NCBI GenBank assembly: GCA_026998145.1
Contig: JALTRC010000018.1
Location: 1 to 6,168, forward strand
Reading direction: 5' to 3'
DNA length: 6,168 nt
Source: Gammaproteobacteria bacterium
GTDB lineage: Bacteria; Pseudomonadota; Gammaproteobacteria; SZUA-229
Each line of letters starts with the position of its first letter. The stretch's first letter is position 1. Shown piece after piece: positions 1-5,771 of the stretch. The notes beneath the pieces were generated by a model that was not told where the DNA came from, did no database searches, and saw only the letters and a program-made list of their open reading frames with translations. Both the position numbers and the translations under genes were made by a program.

Positions 1-779
1 CCTTCCAGGTGAGGCATTTTATAAACCGGCAGTTTTTTATCCCCCTTGCCATAATCCGGCAGAATATGGCTAATGCCTTTTTCAGGATGCCATAGATCCA
101 GCATGGCCATACCATCTTCACCAAACAAGCCGGCAATATAATAACGACCATCCGGGGTGATTAAACCGTCATAGGGATTGCGGCCAATATTGTTAAATCG
201 TGTGATTTTCGGATGGGCCGCATCATGCATATCGGCAATCCAGATTTCACCCGCATCCCATAAACTAAACACAAAACGATTTCCCGGTGCATCCACCAGA
301 CCAATGACTTTGGATAATTTTTTACTGCCATCAGCAGCGGTATATTCAGCGGGTATATCCGCAATTAATTTTAAGGATTGTGCATCAAAAACTTTTACGC
401 CACCCGGCTTATAGTTGGAAACCGCCACCAGCTTACCGTTTTGTGAAATGGCGCCACCAATACTATTACCCGATTGCATAACCCTTTTTACAATTTTCTT
501 TTTTAACAGATCAATTTTGCTTAAGCCCCCATCACGACCAAACACATAGGCATAACGCTCGTCGCGGGAAAACACCACTGAGGCATGGGATAAATCACCC
601 AGGCCTTTTACCCGGCCCAGGGAGGTATTGTGAGTGGTTTCGATAATCTGCACAGCACCGGAGGTACGTTCGATAATGACACCTAAATCACCTGTGCCTC
701 TTAGTGTGTCAGCAATGGATATGGCCGGCAGAATAAAAAAAGCCAGCAGCATCAGGGGGAATCTGCTTATTTTTTTCAT
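1..779 (-). CDS. nirF: NirF, heme d1 biosynthesis protein (3' end cut by window edge)
   Basis: NirF is a periplasmic protein needed for a late step of heme d1 synthesis, the cofactor of NirS; its fold is a beta-propeller related to the d1 domain of NirS. Translation from the ATG at 779 gives 259 codons with no stop before the window edge; known NirF proteins are near 390 residues, so roughly the last third is missing. Residues 1-23 form a Sec signal peptide with a hydrophobic core and a likely cut after SIA. The mature part starts with a GTGDLGVIIER stretch, then GDLSHASVVFSRD (His65 lies where a functionally important NirF histidine is expected), a YVFGRDGGLSKIDL blade like the GRDAKIDLIDL blade of NirS, and GRNPYDGLITPDGRYYIAGLFGEDGMAMLDLW. 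The ATG overlaps the nirC stop as ATGA, and the nearest purine-rich site (AAAGG) is 12 nt away, so translation is probably coupled. No lipobox cysteine follows the signal peptide, unlike the lipoprotein form reported in Pseudomonas aeruginosa. Family assignment is firm. Confidence 0.93.
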   Translation of the reverse strand, partial: MKKISRFPLMLLAFFILPAISIADTLRGTGDLGVIIERTSGAVQIIETTHNTSLGRVKGLGDLSHASVVFSRDERYAYVFGRDGGLSKIDLLKKKIVKRVMQSGNSIGGAISQNGKLVAVSNYKPGGVKVFDAQSLKLIADIPAEYTAADGSKKLSKVIGLVDAPGNRFVFSLWDAGEIWIADMHDAAHPKITRFNNIGRNPYDGLITPDGRYYIAGLFGEDGMAMLDLWHPEKGISHILPDYGKGDKKLPVYKMPHLE

Positions 780-1096
780 GGTGTTTTTACGCCTTTTTGT
801 AACTGGTCAACAAGCCAGCTGACTTCCTGGTGTGTCAGCATGGTACTCCAGGGTGGCATAGCCGTTCCCGGACGACCGTTATAAACCGTATCAATTAAAA
901 ACTTCCGTGGCAGTTTCGCTAAACGCTGCTTCGTTAAAGCCGGCCCCAGACCACCCAGCAAACGGGAACCATGACAGGATCCACAATCCTCGATTAACAG
1001 TTCATGCAGCTCTGCCTGCCGTGCAGACGAAATCGATTCACCTGCATGTGCAGCGAAAGCCACACTATACAGAAGCAAGTTGAGCCAGACTTTCAT
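776..1096 (-). CDS. nirC: NirC, small periplasmic c-type cytochrome
   Basis: This is a single-heme cytochrome c of 106 residues, a usual NirC length. In known systems NirC is periplasmic and can donate electrons to NirS or act in heme d1 maturation; which role applies here cannot be read from the sequence. Residues 1-18 are a Sec signal peptide ending in AHA. The heme-binding CGSCH motif is at 38-42 (Cys38, Cys41, His42), followed by a GGLGPAL turn at 48-54. Met80 in GRPGTAMPPW is the probable second axial ligand. The C-terminal helix (90-100, EVSWLVDQLQ) is typical of class I cytochromes. The start at 1096 lies inside the end of nirE (32-bp overlap), with AGGA at 1108-1105 placed 8 nt upstream, and the TGA overlaps the nirF ATG by 4 bp. 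NirC is preferred over a nirM-type c551 because of the PGTAMPPW region and the position between nirE and nirF. Confidence 0.92.
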   Translation of the reverse strand: MKVWLNLLLYSVAFAAHAGESISSARQAELHELLIEDCGSCHGSRLLGGLGPALTKQRLAKLPRKFLIDTVYNGRPGTAMPPWSTMLTHQEVSWLVDQLQKGVKTP

Positions 1097-1856
1097 TGGC
1101 TAAATCCTGTTGTTCAGTAAACCAGTCCAGCTGTCTTGCCAGCACTACCGTATTGCCAATCACAATTAATACGGGTGATTTCAAACCGGCTTTTTTAACA
1201 TCCTGTGGCAGATTTTTTACATTGGAAATAACCCGCCGTTGTTCAGTGGTGGTACCATTTTGCACCGCCATGGCAGGCATATTGGCGGCCACACCCTGCT
1301 TGATTAAGGCATCACAGATTCTTTGCAAATTGCTCAGCCCCATATAAATCACCAGGGTGGTTTCACCGTTAACGGCGCTGGCATCTAGCTCCAGCGCTTC
1401 ATCATTTTTAAAATGCCCGGTCATCAAGGTAACATTGCGACTCAAACCCCGATGGGTTAAAGGCACGCCCGCATAAGTTGCACATGCAACTGCGGCGGTT
1501 ACGCCGGGTACCACTTCAAATGGAATGTGATGCTGCTTTAAGTACAGGGCTTCTTCACTGCCCCGTCCAAAAATAAAAGGATCGCCGCCTTTGAGCCTGA
1601 CAATACGTTGATATTTTTTTGTCAGTTCAACCAGCAGCTGATTGATTTGATCTTGCGGAAGGCTATGATTTCCACTGGCTTTGCCAACATATTCGCGGGC
1701 AGTGCCAGTGGGAATCATATCCAGTATGTCTTCAGAAATCAGTCGGTCATAAACCACTACATCCGCCTGTTGAATCAAACGAAATGCTTTTAAGGTTAAC
1801 AGCTCTGCATCACCAGGGCCTGCACCTATCAGATAAACCGTCGCGGCGTGATTCAT
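1065..1856 (-). CDS. nirE: NirE, SAM:uroporphyrinogen III C-methyltransferase
   Basis: The product (263 residues) transfers two methyl groups from S-adenosylmethionine to uroporphyrinogen III, giving precorrin-2, the entry to heme d1 and siroheme; it is cytoplasmic. Family motifs appear in order: YLIGAGPGDAELLT at 8-21 (SAM-binding loop), VVVYDRLI at 33-40, RLKGGDPFIFGRGSEE at 87-102, VVPGVTAA at 115-122, GVPLTHRG at 130-137, TGHF at 146-149 and IYMGL at 170-174. There is no fused CysG-type dehydrogenase/ferrochelatase domain, so this is the stand-alone type (CobA/NirE). It is called NirE because it lies between nirS and nirC. The ATG at 1856 was chosen because AGGAG at 1867-1863 sits 6 nt upstream; an in-frame GTG at 1901 would add 15 residues but lies inside a strong stem-loop and lacks homology. 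The last 32 bp also encode the NirC start. It could serve siroheme synthesis too. Confidence 0.93.
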   Translation of the reverse strand: MNHAATVYLIGAGPGDAELLTLKAFRLIQQADVVVYDRLISEDILDMIPTGTAREYVGKASGNHSLPQDQINQLLVELTKKYQRIVRLKGGDPFIFGRGSEEALYLKQHHIPFEVVPGVTAAVACATYAGVPLTHRGLSRNVTLMTGHFKNDEALELDASAVNGETTLVIYMGLSNLQRICDALIKQGVAANMPAMAVQNGTTTEQRRVISNVKNLPQDVKKAGLKSPVLIVIGNTVVLARQLDWFTEQQDLANESLAQLASV

Positions 1857-1862
1857 CCTGAT

Positions 1863-1867
1863 CTCCT
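1863..1867 (-). promoter_or_regulatory. nirE ribosome binding site
   Basis: AGGAG on the minus strand, 6 nt before the ATG at 1856. It fixes the nirE start and argues against the longer GTG-initiated reading frame from 1901. Confidence 0.8.
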
Positions 1868-1879
1868 GTTTTTTAAATT

Positions 1880-1904
1880 CGGGTGCGGAACGACTCCGCA
1901 CCCG
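1880..1904 (-). other. Stem-loop between nirS and nirE
   Basis: A perfect 10-bp GC-rich stem (CGGGTGCGGA pairing with TCCGCACCCG) around a 5-nt loop, 15 nt after the nirS stop and 12 nt before the nirE ribosome binding site. On the transcribed strand it is followed by AATTTAAAAAAC rather than a run of T, so it is not a standard intrinsic terminator for this direction. It more likely protects the 3' end of nirS mRNA, marks a processing site or causes partial termination, which would let nirS be expressed above the cofactor genes. That role is inference; the structure itself is plain. On the plus strand the preceding bases also give no T run downstream of the stem. Confidence 0.6.
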
Positions 1905-1919
1905 TTAAACACCATCTAC

Positions 1920-3647
1920 CTAGTAGATATCATGCATGGTGTTATATACATTGAACTTACCGGTTGGGGTAATCAGGCGCTTGTCCTTAATCACTTTCTT
2001 CAGCTCAAGGGTTTTATCATTCACAACCACCAGAGCAGATTCCTGTGACTTGCCATTCCATACAGAGAACCAGACTTCATTACCGGCCTTGTTAAATTCA
2101 GGCTGTACAACACGCTTGGGCCCATCACCCAGCTTTGCCCATTTGGCAATTGGCAGAACTTTATAGCCCTTGTCCAGATGTTTGATGTCATATACCGCCA
2201 CAGACTGGCTCATATCCTTATCAGGATTTAACGGGGTATCAACATACAGATGATGTGACTTGGGATGCGTCTTTATAAATAAAGAACCACCGCCCTGTCC
2301 TTCCAGACTGCGCACAACCTTCCAGGCATATTTCTTATGCTTTTTAGGATCTGTGCCGATTACCGCAATGGTGTTGTCACCCAGATGGGACGTTGCCCAT
2401 ACGGGACCATATTTGGGGTCCTTGAAGTTAGCACCACGGCCCGGATGGGGAATCTTGCCCACATCAACCAGCGCAGTCAGCTTATCTTTCTTGGAATCGA
2501 TAACCGCAATCTTGTTAGACTTGTTAGCCGCCGTCAGGAAATAACGCTGAGTGGAATCCCAGCCCCCATCATGCAGATAACGGGCTGCATCGATAGTGGT
2601 GATTTTCATATTATCCAGATCGGAATAATCTACCATCAGCACCTTACCGGTTTCCTTAACATTCACAATGAATTCAGGATGTTCATGAGATGCAACAATC
2701 GCCGCAACACGTGGCTCAGGATGGTATTCCTGTGTATCCACTGTCATGCCCCGGGTACCGACAATTTTCAACGGCTCCAGAGTATCACCATCCATTACAA
2801 CAAATTGTGGTGGCCAGTAAGTACCGGCAATGGCGTACTTGTCTTCCATACCTTTGTATTTGGATGTTTCAACAGAACGGGCTTCCATACCGACCTTAAT
2901 TTCAGCAACTGTTTTAGGTACTTTCATCCATAAATCAATCAGATCGATTTTGGCATCACGACCAATCACAAACAGATAACGTCCTGAAGCCGACAGGCGC
3001 GAAATATGCACCGCATAACCGGTTTTAATGGTGGTGATAATTTTCTTCGTATCCCCATCAATCAGGGCAATCTTGCCATCGTCACGTAAGGTAACAGAAA
3101 ACAGGTTAGCCAGATTCAACTTGTTCATCTGGTGTTTGGGTCGCTTGGATGGTGGCACAATTACCTTCCAGGTGGCCTTCATTTCTTTCATGCCATATTC
3201 AGGCGGAACCGGTGGTTCATGCTGTAAATAGCGGGCCATCATATCAATCTGTTGTTCAGATAACTGACCGGATGTACCCCAGTTAGGCATACCGGCTGCG
3301 GAACCATAGGTGATAAAAGTTTTTAGGTATTCTGTTCCCCGTTTACGGGTGATGTCGGTAGTTAATGGCTTACCTGTGGCACCTTTTCGTAATACACCGT
3401 GACAACCAGCGCAACGTTCAAAGAATATTTCCTTGGCAGCTGCAAATTCTGTTTTTGTCATTTTCGGACCCTGGCTGGTCACCAGATCTTTAGTTGTTGA
3501 AGGATCAATAACGCTCGGCGCCCCTTCATATTTAACATCTTCACTCGATGCTCCCTTGTGCCCGGAACCGGCTGCAACCACAGTACCACTCATGGCCATA
3601 ATTAGTGTTGACAGTGCAAATGCGCTGCCGATGGATCTGGTCTTCAT
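1920..3647 (-). CDS. nirS: NirS, cytochrome cd1 nitrite reductase
   Basis: NirS is the periplasmic enzyme that reduces nitrite to nitric oxide in denitrification, working as a homodimer with one heme c and one heme d1 per subunit. The product has 575 residues, about the family length. Residues 1-26 are a Sec signal peptide ending in VVAA. The cytochrome c domain carries CAGCH at 79-83 and Met120 in AAGMPNWGTSG, matching His51/Met88 of mature P. aeruginosa NirS with an offset of 32. The d1 beta-propeller follows from about 165: His214 in GYAVHISRLSASGRY is the proximal heme d1 ligand (His182), and His359 (LHDGGW) and His401 (PHPGRG) match the active-site pair His327/His369. Tyr40 in the N-terminal arm matches Tyr10. 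Homology runs to the C-terminal TGKFNVYNTMHDIY. The ATG at 3647 is preferred over an upstream in-frame ATG at 3692 because a strong ribosome binding site lies between them and the signal peptide starts here. I see no frameshift or lost residue. Confidence 0.98.
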   Translation of the reverse strand: MKTRSIGSAFALSTLIMAMSGTVVAAGSGHKGASSEDVKYEGAPSVIDPSTTKDLVTSQGPKMTKTEFAAAKEIFFERCAGCHGVLRKGATGKPLTTDITRKRGTEYLKTFITYGSAAGMPNWGTSGQLSEQQIDMMARYLQHEPPVPPEYGMKEMKATWKVIVPPSKRPKHQMNKLNLANLFSVTLRDDGKIALIDGDTKKIITTIKTGYAVHISRLSASGRYLFVIGRDAKIDLIDLWMKVPKTVAEIKVGMEARSVETSKYKGMEDKYAIAGTYWPPQFVVMDGDTLEPLKIVGTRGMTVDTQEYHPEPRVAAIVASHEHPEFIVNVKETGKVLMVDYSDLDNMKITTIDAARYLHDGGWDSTQRYFLTAANKSNKIAVIDSKKDKLTALVDVGKIPHPGRGANFKDPKYGPVWATSHLGDNTIAVIGTDPKKHKKYAWKVVRSLEGQGGGSLFIKTHPKSHHLYVDTPLNPDKDMSQSVAVYDIKHLDKGYKVLPIAKWAKLGDGPKRVVQPEFNKAGNEVWFSVWNGKSQESALVVVNDKTLELKKVIKDKRLITPTGKFNVYNTMHDIY

Positions 3648-3656
3648 AGCGAGGTA

Positions 3657-3661
3657 CTCCT
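3657..3661 (-). promoter_or_regulatory. nirS ribosome binding site
   Basis: AGGAG within a purine run (GGAGAGGAG), 9 nt before the ATG at 3647. It settles the nirS start against the upstream in-frame ATG at 3692. Confidence 0.8.
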
Positions 3662-3696
3662 CTCCAAATGAATGTAGGTTATGTCGCGGCAATTAC

Positions 3697-3702
3697 AGTC
3701 TA
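3697..3702 (-). promoter_or_regulatory. Candidate -10 element of the nirS promoter
   Basis: TAGACT on the minus strand matches the sigma-70 -10 consensus at four of six positions. It would place the start of transcription near 3690, giving a leader of about 42 nt. The palindrome at 3724-3737 would then be centred near -41, the usual place for an FNR/CRP-family activator at a class II promoter. No -35 hexamer is seen, as expected for such a promoter. An overlapping alternative, TGTAAT at 3697-3692, would shift the start by about 5 nt. Confidence 0.45.
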
Positions 3703-3723
3703 GGCCGAATAAACACCCCAGCC

Positions 3724-3737
3724 TTGACTTAAGTCAA
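3724..3737 (-). promoter_or_regulatory. FNR/DNR-type operator proximal to nirS
   Basis: TTGAC-TTAA-GTCAA is a perfect 14-bp palindrome with the spacing of FNR/CRP-family sites. The C/G at the fifth position of each arm resembles sites of the NO-responsive DNR/NNR subgroup that controls denitrification genes, although FNR-like proteins can bind related sequences. Its centre is about 83 bp upstream of the nirS ATG and near -41 relative to the proposed start of transcription. It is the likely main activator site for the nirSECF operon. Confidence 0.8.
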
Positions 3738-3786
3738 TGGGAATATTGTGAAACATTAAATAAACAAAGAGACGGAAGGATTTTAT

Positions 3787-3800
3787 TTGATATTAATCAA
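3787..3800 (-). promoter_or_regulatory. Second, distal FNR-consensus operator
   Basis: TTGAT-ATTA-ATCAA matches the FNR consensus (TTGAT-N4-ATCAA) exactly. It is the core of a larger perfect inverted repeat at 3783-3804 with 9-bp arms (TTATTTGAT and ATCAAATAA). Its centre lies 63 bp from that of the proximal box, close to six turns of B-DNA, so both sites would be on the same face. It lies 36 bp beyond the msrQ stop. The AT-rich stem lacks a following T run, so a terminator is less likely. Which regulator binds is not known from sequence. Confidence 0.72.
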
Positions 3801-3839
3801 ATAAGCACCGATAGAGAGAATGAAAAAATCAAACGGCTA

Positions 3840-4496
3840 TTAAACAGGTCGATATTTTTTAGGGCGCCTTATGCGATAAGCCAGAAGAAGCATCAATACG
3901 ATTAAAAATAATAATGGCTGCTGATAATCCGCCTTTATCATCATAAAATAATGCAGCATGACAATCAGCGATAAAGGGTAAATCAGCTGGTGCAATCGTT
4001 TCCAGTTTTTCTTTAAGCGCCGCATCATTTTATTAGTAGAGGTAAACGCCAGTAATGACAGAATCATAAAGGCAACAAAGCCCAGTGTAATAAAGGGCCG
4101 CTTAACAATATCCCTGAATATACCCTCCCAGTCAAAATACTGGTCGAACCAGACATAACTGATCAGATGCAAACAGGCATAAAAAAACACAAACAGCCCC
4201 AGCATACGGCGTAGTTTCATGAGTCGATTCAAGCCAGCCAGCTTAACCAGCGGCGTTACACTTAAGGTGATAAGTAAAAAATAAAATGCCCAGTCACCGG
4301 TAGTGCGCACTAATGTTTCCACGGGATTTACACCCAGCTCATCATTAAATGCCCGCAGCACCAGATTGAGAAACGGCAATAAAGCCATAATAAAAACAAG
4401 AGACTTTAACAGGGCATCAGATTTAACCATACGGGACAAAACACCCGGTTTACCGGGGTTTTTACGGGGACGACGAACAGGCACACAAATACACAT
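3840..4496 (-). CDS. msrQ: MsrQ, heme b membrane subunit of the MsrPQ methionine sulfoxide reductase
   Basis: MsrQ (formerly YedZ) is an inner-membrane heme b protein of the ferric reductase-like family that passes electrons from the quinone pool or a flavin donor to periplasmic MsrP. The 218-residue frame shows about six membrane segments (near 28-47, 69-86, 98-116, 135-152, 171-188, 194-208). Histidines at 110 (FYACLHLISYVW), 169 (WKRLHQLIYPL) and 182 (IVMLHYF) match the family's heme-ligand region, and RRMLGLFVF, RPFITLG and LAFTST are shared with E. coli MsrQ. The start is uncertain. The ATG at 4496 overlaps the msrP stop as TAATG, favouring coupled translation, but adds a basic 22-residue stretch absent from E. 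coli MsrQ. The ATG at 4430 fits the family start better but has no clear ribosome binding site. The gene ends 192 bp before nirS, with no obvious terminator between. Confidence 0.93.
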   Translation of the reverse strand: MCICVPVRRPRKNPGKPGVLSRMVKSDALLKSLVFIMALLPFLNLVLRAFNDELGVNPVETLVRTTGDWAFYFLLITLSVTPLVKLAGLNRLMKLRRMLGLFVFFYACLHLISYVWFDQYFDWEGIFRDIVKRPFITLGFVAFMILSLLAFTSTNKMMRRLKKNWKRLHQLIYPLSLIVMLHYFMMIKADYQQPLLFLIVLMLLLAYRIRRPKKYRPV

Positions 4497-5461
4497 TAGA
4501 AGTACTTTGTTAAATCCATATCTTTATATAAATACGCCACGTCTTCACCATAGCCATTAAACATCAAAGTTTTTTGCTTTGGCTCCCAGAACTTGCTACC
4601 AATGCGACGCTCAGTGCGCTGACTCCAGCGGGGATGATCCACATTGGGATTTACATTGGAATAAAAACCATATTCTTTTGGCGCGGTGACATTCCAGGTA
4701 CAGGCTGGCTGGGTTTCTGTGAAACGGATTTTAACAATGGACTTGATACTCTTGAAACCATACTTCCAGGGCACCACCAGACGAATTGGCGCACCATTTT
4801 GATTGGGCATAGTTTTACCATATAAACCCACAGCCATTAGCGTTAGTGGATTCATGGCTTCATCTATCCGCAGGCCTTCTGTATAGGGCCATTGCAAAAC
4901 ACGGCGCTTCTGGCCGGGCATGCGTTTGGGATCATATAATGTGGTAAATTCTATATATTTAGCCCGGGAATTTGGCTCGCATTGTTTGATTAAATCCGCC
5001 AGAGAAAAACCGATCCAGGGAATAACCATCGACCAGCCTTCCACACAACGAAAGCGGTAAATACGCTCTTCCAGCGCAAAAGGTTTAATCAGATCATCCA
5101 GATCAAAGCGCCCCTGCTTTTTGCACTCACCTTCGATAGTAATACTCCAGGGATCGGTTTGAAAATCACCGGCATTTCGAGCGGGATCTTTTTTGGAGGT
5201 GCCGAATTCATAAAAATTATTGTACGAGGTAATTTCTTTAAAGCTATTGGGTGGCACATCAGTGCTGTAAGGGCTTTTAATAATGGAAGAAAAATCTTTT
5301 GTGGATGCCGCTACCGGCATAGCCACTCGCCCGGCCCATGCAGCGCCCAGTAGCAGGCTGGATTTTTTGATAAATTCGCGGCGATTAAGGTAATCGGATT
5401 CAGGGGTAATCTCAGAAGACTTTATATCACTGGCACGGGATGACTTGATAATAATACTCAT
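4496..5461 (-). CDS. msrP: MsrP, periplasmic molybdopterin methionine sulfoxide reductase
   Basis: MsrP (formerly YedY) uses a molybdenum-molybdopterin cofactor to reduce methionine sulfoxide in periplasmic proteins, with electrons from MsrQ. The 321-residue product is close to the E. coli length (334). Its N-terminus is a Tat signal: NRREF at 26-30 (Arg27-Arg28), a hydrophobic stretch at 34-51 and a likely cut near VAA at 50-52. Family landmarks follow: SYNNFYEFG at 79-87, TDPWSITIEG at 102-111, RFRCVEGWSM at 136-145 with Cys139 the expected molybdenum ligand, PWIGF at 148-152, LRIDEAMNPLTLMAVGLYGK at 197-216, NGAPIRLVVPWKYGFKSIKS at 222-241 and NPNVDHPRWSQ at 271-281. The ATG at 5461 has only a weak ribosome binding site, but no alternative start exists before an upstream in-frame stop at 5491-5489. 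A TATAAA at 5493-5488 could be a -10 element, but no good -35 goes with it. The stop overlaps the msrQ ATG by one base. Confidence 0.96.
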   Translation of the reverse strand: MSIIIKSSRASDIKSSEITPESDYLNRREFIKKSSLLLGAAWAGRVAMPVAASTKDFSSIIKSPYSTDVPPNSFKEITSYNNFYEFGTSKKDPARNAGDFQTDPWSITIEGECKKQGRFDLDDLIKPFALEERIYRFRCVEGWSMVIPWIGFSLADLIKQCEPNSRAKYIEFTTLYDPKRMPGQKRRVLQWPYTEGLRIDEAMNPLTLMAVGLYGKTMPNQNGAPIRLVVPWKYGFKSIKSIVKIRFTETQPACTWNVTAPKEYGFYSNVNPNVDHPRWSQRTERRIGSKFWEPKQKTLMFNGYGEDVAYLYKDMDLTKYF

Positions 5462-5569
5462 AGCTGGGGAGGCCTGTTTATGACTGGTTTATACAGTGAC
5501 CGGATTTAATTGAGCGAGTTCCTTGCAATATAAATACTATTCTTCGTGCCTCTGTGTCAACATAGCTTT

Positions 5570-5595
5570 GACGCAAAGTCGCGAAGGACGCAAAG
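5570..5595. repeat. Pair of 9-bp direct repeats
   Basis: GACGCAAAG occurs at 5570-5578 and 5587-5595. The first copy is also part of a small inverted repeat, CTTTG-ACG-CAAAG, at 5566-5578. Such GCAAAG-rich words are typical of short intergenic repeats in proteobacterial genomes. Confidence 0.4.
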
Positions 5596-5616
5596 TTTTG
5601 TATTATTATCACAATA

Positions 5617-5643
5617 GTGTCTGAGTTAGTTTGACTCCGACAC
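5617..5643. repeat. Imperfect stem-loop inside the 13-bp inverted repeat
   Basis: GTGTC-T-GAGT pairs with ACTC-C-GACAC around a 7-nt loop, with one mismatch. Neither strand has a T run right after the stem, so it is not a clear terminator. Confidence 0.4.
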
Positions 5644-5711
5644 GGTTCCTAATAAGTTTTTTGACACAGAGGCGCAGAGTCACAGAGTTTTTTACAGGTT
5701 TACTCTCAGTC

Positions 5712-5731
5712 ATTCCCGCGCAGGCGGGAAT
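5712..5731. repeat. dRS3-like short palindrome
   Basis: ATTCCCGC and GCGGGAAT form a perfect 8-bp inverted repeat around GCAG, followed by CCAG. This matches the ATTCCC-N8-GGGAAT pattern of dRS3-type repeats first described in Neisseria and seen in many proteobacteria. The copies at 5884-5903 and 6054-6073 keep only ATTCC and GGAAT arms. Confidence 0.7.
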
Positions 5732-5771
5732 CCAGATAACTCATTTACATAACTGTTTTAAAAGCAATCTA

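Larger units (their letters stand above)
5548..5673. repeat. 13-bp inverted repeat, arms 5548-5560 and 5661-5673
   Basis: GCCTCTGTGTCAA and TTGACACAGAGGC are perfect reverse complements separated by 100 bp. The CTCTGTG/CACAGAG core recurs in the tandem units from 5711 on, but the arms are in the opposite order, so this looks like a related, older or rearranged element. Function is unknown. Confidence 0.55.
5462..5710. other. Gene-free stretch upstream of msrP with degenerate repeats
   Basis: I find no convincing coding region here. The first 80 bp or so must hold the msrP promoter, though no strong one can be picked. From about 5541 the sequence consists of repeat fragments rich in CTCTGTG/CACAGAG and GCAAAG words, listed separately. 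With 5711-6168 this makes about 700 bp without a gene. Confidence 0.6.

Noticed and set aside
1857..1901. GTG-initiated 15-residue extension of NirE
   Set aside because: It starts inside the 1880-1904 stem-loop, covers the strong AGGAG site, and adds residues with no similarity to the family; the ATG at 1856 has ideal spacing.
1880..1904. Intrinsic terminator after nirS
   Set aside because: On the transcribed strand the stem is followed by AATTTAAAAAAC, not a T run, and the downstream genes belong to the same pathway and lack a visible promoter.
2337..2933. 198-residue plus-strand open frame inside nirS
   Set aside because: It is the antisense of a highly conserved gene, has no ribosome binding site context and no recognisable domain; nirS explains the sequence fully.
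3648..3692. Upstream ATG extending NirS by 15 residues
   Set aside because: It includes the nirS ribosome binding site, would bury the signal peptide, and would begin only about 2 bp from the proposed start of transcription.
3783..3804. Terminator for msrPQ
   Set aside because: The 9-bp arms are AT-rich, and neither strand has a T run after the stem; an exact FNR consensus at its core explains it better.
5488..5493. msrP -10 element (TATAAA on the minus strand)
   Set aside because: No acceptable -35 hexamer lies 16-18 bp upstream and no extended -10 TGn precedes it, so it is only mentioned under msrP.
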